Assembly: GCA_963737625.1 (NCBI GenBank)
Contig: CAVTTK010000005.1
Coordinates: forward strand, 186,001-250,000
Length of the DNA stretch: 64,000 nt
Direction: 5' to 3'
Source of the DNA: Bog-756 sp963737625
GTDB lineage: Bacteria > Actinomycetota > Acidimicrobiia > Acidimicrobiales > RAAP-2
Each line of letters opens with the position of its first letter. The stretch's first letter is position 1. The notes below the pieces were generated by a model. That model was not told where the DNA came from. It worked only from the letters and a program-made list of their open reading frames with translations, and made no database searches. The position numbers were made by a program, and so were the translations under genes. This document shows, one piece after another, positions 59,844 through 64,000 of the stretch.

Positions 59844-60707
59844 TTAGCCGAGTCCCAGCCCCTCGGCCACCTGTTGCAGGGCGGCCAGGTGGTCGTCCAC
59901 TGCGCCCAGTCCGGCGTGCATGGTGTTGATGGACAGATGCGAGGCACCGGCCTCGTCCCACAGTCCCACCCGACGGACCACTTCGTCGACGTCGCCCCGC
60001 CAGTCCAGCCGGCCCTCCATGCCGATGATGGCCGGGTCACGGCCGGCCTGTTCGGCCCCCTCGGCCACATACCCCAGGGCCTGGTCGAGGTTGGGGCCGG
60101 GCTGCATCATGGGCAGCCAGCCGTCGGCCAGCCGACCGGCCCGCCGGAAGGCCGCCGGGGAGGCCCCGCCGAACCAGATGGGGATGGGCTGTTGCACCGG
60201 TCGTGGGGCGATACCCACGCCGGTCACGTGGTCGAACCGGCCGGCCAGGGTCACCGACCGGGTGGTCCACAGGGAGCGGAGCAGTCCCACCTGCTCCTCG
60301 AGACGCCGTCCTCGGGTGGAGAAGTCCTGCCCCAGCGAGTCGTACTCCACGGCGTTCCATCCGATGCCCACCCCCAGGCGGAACCGGCCCTGGGTCAGCA
60401 GGTCGACCTCGGCGGCCTGCTTGGCCACCAGCGCGGTGGGGCGCTGGGGGAGGATGGTGATGCCGGTGACCAGTTCCAACGAGGTGCAGGCGGCCAGGTA
60501 GCCGAAGAGCACGAACGGCTCGTGGAACTGGGTGTCGATGTCGTAGGGCCCGTCCCAGCCGACGTGGACGGCGGGGTCGGCCCCCACCACGTGGTCATAG
60601 GCCACGACGTGGTGGAAGCCCAACGCCTCCACCCCCTGGCCGTAGGCGCGCACGGCGCCCACATCGGGTCCGATCTCCGTCTGGGGCAGTACGGCACCGA
60701 CCAACAT
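59844..60707 (-). CDS. LLM-class F420-dependent oxidoreductase
   Basis: 287-residue luciferase-like monooxygenase-family protein: GVEALGFHHVVAYDHVVGAD, LELVTGITILPQRPTALVAK, GRFRLGVGIGWNAVEYDSLG and PIWFGGASPAAFRRAGRLAD are the F420-type blocks, and the protein has the shorter form seen in actinobacterial F420 subgroups. It is not close to the LLM protein at 13163. The start at ATG 60707 avoids a long upstream frame that shadows the neighbouring merR gene. Substrate unknown. Confidence 0.9.
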   Translation of the reverse strand: MLVGAVLPQTEIGPDVGAVRAYGQGVEALGFHHVVAYDHVVGADPAVHVGWDGPYDIDTQFHEPFVLFGYLAACTSLELVTGITILPQRPTALVAKQAAEVDLLTQGRFRLGVGIGWNAVEYDSLGQDFSTRGRRLEEQVGLLRSLWTTRSVTLAGRFDHVTGVGIAPRPVQQPIPIWFGGASPAAFRRAGRLADGWLPMMQPGPNLDQALGYVAEGAEQAGRDPAIIGMEGRLDWRGDVDEVVRRVGLWDEAGASHLSINTMHAGLGAVDDHLAALQQVAEGLGLG

Positions 60708-60765
60708 GTCCTGGCGCTCCGATCTCGGCACCGTGGTCCGGTGAAGCTCGGCGCCGGGCTCGACC

Positions 60766-61605
60766 TTACCGGCCTCTCGTCGGCCCGGCGGCGGTGATGG
60801 GCCACCCGACCTCGGTGCGCCACGACGTGGGGTCGACCGCGGTGGAGCCGTCGACCAGATAGGTCTCACGGATGGGCCCGGGGCCGGCCAGTCCGTGCTC
60901 GGCCACGTAGACGCCGAGGGCACCGTAGGCCAGGTCGATGCTGTCCTCGGGGCCGCGATGGACCAGCACGGCCAGCTCCGCCCCCGGGATCTCGGTGCAC
61001 CGGACCCGTCCGTCGACGGGCAGGTCGACGGCGTCACCGCCCAACGGGAGGTAGAGCGTGGCCGCGCCCGGCTCGCCCTCGAACAGCTCGTTGGCGTAGA
61101 GCCCACCGGCCGGACCGCACGGCACCACTCCCCGGTCGGCGGCCACGGACCGCAACTCGACGAAGCCGGCCGACCACCACCCGGCCACCTCGTCATGGTC
61201 GACCGTGGCCGTGATGGCCATGGCGGTCACCGGGGGGACGGACCGGTGCTCGACGGCGGCCAGCGCATCGGGAGGATCGAGCAGCGCCCGCAGGGAATCG
61301 ACGGCTGCCCGGGTGTGCTCCAGCTGGCTCTGCAGGCGGTCGAGGTGGGCGGCGATCAGCCGGTTCCGGGAGGTGCGGTCCGGGGCGACGAGCACGGCCC
61401 GGACCTCGTCGAGGGGCATGTCCAGGTCACGGAAGCGGCGGATGACCTGGGCCTCGGGAACCTGGTCGGTCGTGTAGTAGCGGTAGCCGGTGCGGTGATC
61501 GATCTCGGACGGCTCGAGGAGGCCCACGCGGTGGTAGTGGCGCAGCGTCTTGACGGTGAGATGCGTCATGCGGGAGAACTCCCCGATGGTGAGCTCTGTG
61601 GTCAT
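60766..61605 (-). CDS. MerR-family regulator with GyrI-like effector domain
   Basis: 279 residues. MerR winged helix at the N-terminus (LTIGEFSRMTHLTVKTLRHY, GLLEPSEIDHRTGYRYYTTD), a coiled coil (RLQSQLEHTRAAVDSLRALL) and a C-terminal GyrI/AraC-type small-molecule domain (about 130-275, IPGAELAVLVHRGPEDSIDL). This is the BmrR/TipA-like plan for sensing hydrophobic compounds. Divergent from a SnoaL-like gene; each promoter holds a copy of the same repeat. GAGACT seven bases before the ATG may be a leaderless -10. Confidence 0.92.
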   Translation of the reverse strand: MTTELTIGEFSRMTHLTVKTLRHYHRVGLLEPSEIDHRTGYRYYTTDQVPEAQVIRRFRDLDMPLDEVRAVLVAPDRTSRNRLIAAHLDRLQSQLEHTRAAVDSLRALLDPPDALAAVEHRSVPPVTAMAITATVDHDEVAGWWSAGFVELRSVAADRGVVPCGPAGGLYANELFEGEPGAATLYLPLGGDAVDLPVDGRVRCTEIPGAELAVLVHRGPEDSIDLAYGALGVYVAEHGLAGPGPIRETYLVDGSTAVDPTSWRTEVGWPITAAGPTRGR

Positions 61606-61622
61606 CCCGACCAGTCTCCACC

Positions 61623-61643
61623 CTCCCGTGAGGGGAGAGTCAA
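61623..61643 (-). promoter_or_regulatory. MerR operator, copy facing the merR gene
   Basis: On the minus strand: -35 TTGACT, then CTCCCCT, three bases, GGGAG as inverted arms. It is the mirror copy of the site at 61670-61690. Position over the -35/-10 spacer suits a MerR activator of its own gene. Confidence 0.6.
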
Positions 61644-61669
61644 CCGACCGGTCGTCCGGCCCGAGGGGC

Positions 61670-61690
61670 TTGACTCTCCCCTGGGGGGAG
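61670..61690 (+). promoter_or_regulatory. MerR operator, copy facing the SnoaL-like gene
   Basis: TTGACT followed by CTCCCCT, GGG, GGGAG: a -35 hexamer continuous with inverted arms CTCCCC/GGGGAG. Same sequence and direction relative to its gene as the copy at 61623-61643, about 26 bases away. The -10 at the 19-20-base spacing of MerR promoters is poor (CAGCGT), as expected for an activator-dependent promoter. Confidence 0.6.
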
Positions 61691-61756
61691 CACCCAGCGT
61701 GGACTCCGACAGCCAACGGAGCCGGCCCCAACGGGCGCCGGCGGAAGGAGCCAACC

Positions 61757-62128
61757 ATGAGCACCACGAACCGCACCGAGACCCAACGCCCCATCGGCCC
61801 CGACACCTCGCCGCCGGTCGTCAGTCGATACCTGGAGGCCGCCGACCGGAGGGACGCCGCGACGTTGGCGGGGTGCTTCACGCCGGACGGAACCGTCGTG
61901 GACGAGGGCGTCACCTACCGGGGTCGTGACGAGATCATCGGGTGGCGCCAGCAACTGGCCGCCACGTGGGAGTACACCTCGACGGTGACCAGCTGCCGGG
62001 CCGTCGACGAGCACCGGTTCCTGGTCGGCGTGCTCGCCGAAGGCAATTTCCCCGGTGGCCGGGCCGACCTCACCTACTCGTTCTCCGTGGACGGGGACCA
62101 GCTGACGGCGCTGTCCATCGTGGAGTAG
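61757..62128 (+). CDS. SnoaL/NTF2-like protein
   Basis: 123 residues with an NTF2-like fold: VVSRYLEAADRRDAATLAGC, FTPDGTVVDEGVTYRGRDEI and WRQQLAATWEYTSTV are the helix and strand pattern of SnoaL-like proteins with a DUF4440-type start. Members isomerise or hydrolyse small molecules or simply bind them. GGAAGGAG lies before ATG 61757. As the divergent partner of a compound-sensing MerR regulator, it may bind or change the same compound; this is inference. Confidence 0.85.
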   Translation: MSTTNRTETQRPIGPDTSPPVVSRYLEAADRRDAATLAGCFTPDGTVVDEGVTYRGRDEIIGWRQQLAATWEYTSTVTSCRAVDEHRFLVGVLAEGNFPGGRADLTYSFSVDGDQLTALSIVE

Positions 62129-62146
62129 CCGGGCCCCTGATGGCGT

Positions 62147-64000
62147 TCAGGCGGCCGGGGTCCCGCTGGCCTCGTGCTCGGCCACGTCGCTCTGCCGCAC
62201 CCAGGTGGCGTACATCTCGGCGTAGCGGCCACCCTCGGCCACCAGCTCGGCGTGGGTGCCCACCTCGATGATCCGTCCCTCGTCGACCACCACGATGCGG
62301 TCGGCCCGCATGGCCGTGGACAGCCGGTGGGCGATGAGGATGGCGGTGCGGTTCTCGAGGAGGGCGTCGAGGGCGGACTCGATCATGGTCTCGGATTGGA
62401 GGTCGAGGTTGGAGGTGGCCTCGTCGAGCACCAGCACCCGGGGATGGGCCAGGAACGCCCGGGCCAGGGCGATGAGTTGTCGCTCGCCCGAGGACAGGGT
62501 CTGGCCCCGTTCGTGGACCACGGTGTCGAGCCCGTCGGGCATCCGGCCGACGACATCGGTCAGGCCCACCTTGTCCACGGCCAGGTGGATCTCCTCGTCG
62601 GAGGCACTGGGACGGGCGAAGGCAATGTTGTCCCCGATGGTCCCGGCGAACAGGAAGGGTTCCTGGGGGACCACGCCCAGCTGGCTCCGGAGGGAGAACA
62701 TGGTGACGTCCCGCAGGTCGTAGCCGTCGATGAGCACGCGACCGGCGGTGGGGTCGTAGAACCGGGTCACCAGCTTGGCCAGGGTCGACTTGCCGGCACC
62801 GGTGGGGCCGACGAAGGCCACGGTCTCCCCCGGGGACACCTGGAGGTTTACGTCCTCGATCACCGGATGGGCCGGGTCGTACCCGAAGGTCAGGTGGTCG
62901 AAGGTGATGGCTCCGTCGATGGGGGGCAGCTCGACGGCATCGGCGGCTTCCCGGACCTCGGGCTCGGTGTCGATGAGGTCACGGAGCTTGTTCACCGAGG
63001 CCTGTCCCTGCTGGTACGTGTTGTACTGCTGGACCAGCAGCTGAATGGGCTGGAAGAACCGGTTCAGGTAGAGGAAGAAGGCCACCAAGGCCCCGATGGA
63101 CAGGGTGTGGTCCACCACCATCGATCCGCCGATGGCCAACAGGACGGCCTGACCGAGGACGCCCAGCAGCTGGGTGCCGGGCCCGTAGACGGCGTTGACC
63201 CTGGCGGTGTAGTTGTTGGCGTCCCGGTAGTCGCCCACCACGTTGCGGTGATGGATCACGTTGTGCCGCTGCCGGTTGTGGGCCGTCACGATGCGCACGC
63301 CATGGAGGCTCTCGGACAGGTCGGCCAACACGCTGGCGATCCCGTCCCGCACCCGGTCGTAGCCGCGCTCCGAGGCCCGCCTGAACCACAGGGATGCCGC
63401 CACCAGGGCCGGGATGATCAACACGATGGTGATGAAGGCCAGCCGGACGTTAGTGGTGAACAGGATGACGGTGATGACCACCATGGTCAGGGCCTGGATG
63501 GCCAGCTGGGAGAGGCCGTCTTGGAGGAGCTGTTGGAGATTCTCGATGTCGCTGGTCATCCGGCTCATGACCACCCCGGCCTTCTCCTCGGTGAAGAAGC
63601 CGAGCGAGAGGCGTTGGAGGTGGGCGAAGACCTTGACCCTCAGGTCGTTCATGACCCACGCCGCCAGTCGTCCGGTCACCTGGACCTGGAAGCGCTGAGC
63701 CAGCGAGGTGATGACGACGAAGACCAGGTAGGCGACCGCCATGGCCACCACCACGGCGAAGTCGTAGTGGCCCGGGGTCATCCCGTTGTTGATGGCGTAC
63801 TCGGTGAGCTTGGGCCCCACTTGGGAGGCCACGGCGATCAGCACCACCAAGAGGCCGGCCAGGGTGAGCATCCCCGGGTACTTGGTCAGCAGCCGCCACA
63901 GACTCAGCCGCTTGAGCTCCACCTCGGACCCGTTGGGGGTGAAGACGATGTCGGGGTCGGCATACTCGGGCTCGGTGGCCAGCAGCTCGTCCACCCCGTC
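62147..64000 (-). CDS. ABC exporter, fused membrane and ATPase domains (5' end outside the window)
   Basis: At least 617 residues, cut at the right edge; GTG 63994 is in frame but the sequence before it continues, and such proteins usually have more residues there. Six membrane helices (from about 37 to 320), then the ATPase domain: Walker A VGPTGAGKSTLAKL, Q-loop VVPQEPFLFAGTIGDNIAFA, signature LSSGERQLIALARAFLA and Walker B VLVLDEATSNLD. It is a half-transporter of the MsbA/MdlB type, acting as a homodimer or with a partner half encoded to the right. Convergent with the SnoaL-like gene. Confidence 0.93.
   Translation of the reverse strand, partial: DGVDELLATEPEYADPDIVFTPNGSEVELKRLSLWRLLTKYPGMLTLAGLLVVLIAVASQVGPKLTEYAINNGMTPGHYDFAVVVAMAVAYLVFVVITSLAQRFQVQVTGRLAAWVMNDLRVKVFAHLQRLSLGFFTEEKAGVVMSRMTSDIENLQQLLQDGLSQLAIQALTMVVITVILFTTNVRLAFITIVLIIPALVAASLWFRRASERGYDRVRDGIASVLADLSESLHGVRIVTAHNRQRHNVIHHRNVVGDYRDANNYTARVNAVYGPGTQLLGVLGQAVLLAIGGSMVVDHTLSIGALVAFFLYLNRFFQPIQLLVQQYNTYQQGQASVNKLRDLIDTEPEVREAADAVELPPIDGAITFDHLTFGYDPAHPVIEDVNLQVSPGETVAFVGPTGAGKSTLAKLVTRFYDPTAGRVLIDGYDLRDVTMFSLRSQLGVVPQEPFLFAGTIGDNIAFARPSASDEEIHLAVDKVGLTDVVGRMPDGLDTVVHERGQTLSSGERQLIALARAFLAHPRVLVLDEATSNLDLQSETMIESALDALLENRTAILIAHRLSTAMRADRIVVVDEGRIIEVGTHAELVAEGGRYAEMYATWVRQSDVAEHEASGTPAA

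Overview
High-GC actinobacterial chromosome segment. The traits point to an uncultured member of the Acidimicrobiia or a neighbouring class, which is inference from gene content and not a database match: roughly 70% GC in most of the window, two luciferase-like F420-type oxidoreductases and a PPOX-class protein, a recCBD operon, proteins of actinobacterial families (DUF6295-like, DUF4234-like, YrhK-like), and several start codons placed exactly where a transcript would begin (leaderless genes). I found no rRNA, tRNA, CRISPR array, insertion sequence or phage genes.

Layout. 0-2 kb: a lower-GC segment with a PH-like membrane protein, a VOC-fold protein and what looks like the body of a secreted DUF3558-like protein without its signal peptide; base composition changes sharply near 2.0 kb. 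2.1-6.3 kb: cupin, tag DNA glycosylase, PPOX protein, a secernin-like (C69) N-terminal-nucleophile hydrolase translationally coupled to an amine oxidase with a covalent-FAD cysteine. 6.3-16.3 kb: an FtsX/MacB-type permease, a class V aminotransferase, pdxH, acyl-CoA dehydrogenase, double-hotdog thioesterase, LLM oxidoreductase, glycosyltransferase and MBL hydrolase.

16.3-25.9 kb is the signalling core. A cyclic-nucleotide-binding protein is divergent from a REC-HTH-adenylate-cyclase fusion, which overlaps an ABC ATPase, which overlaps a NarL-type histidine kinase. A REC-only regulator, a NarL-type regulator paralogous to the front of the cyclase, and a large ABC permease follow. I read this as one signal-to-cAMP-and-transport unit; its details (a Lys-to-Gln change at the purine-specifying site, and a second permease at 6.3 kb without its own ATPase) make it the most promising unusual system here.

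25.9-34.5 kb: small hypothetical proteins, a CrtI-like oxidoreductase, a decayed stretch with a 26-codon ORF and a frameshifted short gene, a YrhK-like membrane protein, a protein ending in a MazF/PemK-like domain, then an HxlR regulator whose 16-bp operator recurs upstream of a 42-codon stump of a short-chain dehydrogenase followed by a PaaI-type thioesterase; a GGDEF protein closes the block. 34.5-40.0 kb: catalase with Fur/PerR-like boxes, its Fur-family regulator, an FtsH-like membrane protease and a lipoprotein. 40.0-46 kb: SigJ-like sigma factor coupled to a FAD oxidoreductase, a DHA2 transporter with its MerR regulator, dienelactone hydrolase and a DUF6295-like protein. 46-47.8 kb: two lower-GC, proline-tailed membrane proteins. 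48-57 kb: recC-recB-recD. 57-64 kb: amidase, TrpB2, LLM oxidoreductase, a divergent MerR/SnoaL pair with mirror-image operators, and an ABC exporter cut by the window edge.
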